A stretch of 51,919 nt of DNA from Pseudoduganella guangdongensis (GTDB lineage Bacteria > Pseudomonadota > Gammaproteobacteria > Burkholderiales > Burkholderiaceae_D). The notes beneath the pieces are model-generated. The model searched no databases, was not told where the DNA came from, and worked only from the letters and a program-made list of their open reading frames with translations. Below, piece by piece: positions 51,828 through 51,919 of this stretch (position 1 is its first letter; every line of letters begins with the position of its first letter). The DNA lies in contig NZ_WWCJ01000030.1 of assembly GCF_009857475.1 (NCBI RefSeq), forward strand, positions 1 to 51,919, written 5' to 3'. The position numbers and the translations under genes are program-made.

Positions 51828-51919
51828 TGATCCCCGTGGCCGCCGCGCGCCCTGCCTTGCCGTACCGCGCCGCTGCCGCGCTGCTGGCCGCCGCCCTGCT
51901 GGCGGCGGGCGCCGCCGCC
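51824..51919 (+). CDS. Start of a secreted protein gene, cut by the window edge
   Basis: An ATG overlapping the mutS stop (ATGA) opens a frame MMIPVAAARPALPYRAAA followed by an Ala/Leu-rich hydrophobic run, the look of a signal peptide. Only 32 codons are present, so no family can be assigned. The overlap suggests translational coupling to mutS. Confidence 0.55.
   Translation, partial: MMIPVAAARPALPYRAAAALLAAALLAAGAAA

Noticed and set aside
1..51919. CRISPR arrays, tRNA or rRNA genes, insertion sequences, phage integrases
   Set aside because: I read for spaced direct repeats, tRNA-like cloverleaf segments, rRNA signatures and transposase or integrase motifs and found none; the only repeat element is the palindrome at 13391-13507.

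Overview
The window is high-GC proteobacterial DNA with no rRNA, tRNA, CRISPR array, insertion sequence or phage gene that I could find. Gene content and order suggest a betaproteobacterium of the Oxalobacteraceae (Massilia, Duganella or Janthinobacterium type). The markers are fimV next to asd-leuBDC with an entericidin between leuC and leuD, several TonB receptors, a minor-pilin/pilY1 operon beside mutS, and hemP beside a DUF2325 gene. The assignment is inferred from family resemblance; no search was run.

Layout. 1-6003 (minus): the 5' part of fimV, then a leucine/aspartate-family operon leuC-ecn-leuD-leuB-asd. 6187-8894 (minus): a translationally coupled cheZ-cheA pair. 9139-11419 (plus): a near-consensus FNR box, a universal stress protein, a NarL-type response regulator and a Crp/Fnr regulator. 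11445-13404 (plus): a Fur-box promoter driving hemP, a small unknown gene and a DUF2325 coiled-coil protein whose 3' end runs into a long inverted repeat. 13570-16323 (minus): a TonB receptor. 16568-23373: a divergent iron module around a Fur box. Leftward are a PepSY membrane protein, a DUF2271 protein, a DUF4198 protein, ApbE and a membrane-anchored flavodoxin reductase; rightward is a catecholate-type siderophore receptor. 23423-24035: two small hydrophilic stress-type proteins. 24169-31463 (minus): recQ followed by the ligase-associated DNA damage cluster (MBL-fold exonuclease, ATP-dependent ligase, Lhr-like helicase, PdeM phosphoesterase), nearly all with overlapping stops and starts. 31529-32038: a free-methionine-sulfoxide reductase. 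32292-41542: chemoreceptor, HDOD protein, periplasmic binding protein, TonB receptor and a beta-propeller GGDEF protein. 41554-48880 (minus): pilE-fimT-pilV-pilW-pilX-pilY1 and a TonB-like protein. 49149-51919: mutS and the start of a secreted protein.

Most notable signal. The DUF2271 protein carries a D-x-x-S-G-A-T motif, the signature for covalent FMN attachment by ApbE, and apbE lies two genes downstream in the same operon. With the membrane flavodoxin reductase, the PepSY protein, the Fur box and the divergent siderophore receptor, this suggests a Fur-controlled extracytoplasmic flavin electron chain that reduces imported ferric siderophore. A second Fur-controlled unit (hemP, an unknown protein, a His/Cys-rich DUF2325 protein) is a candidate for uncharacterised heme or iron handling.
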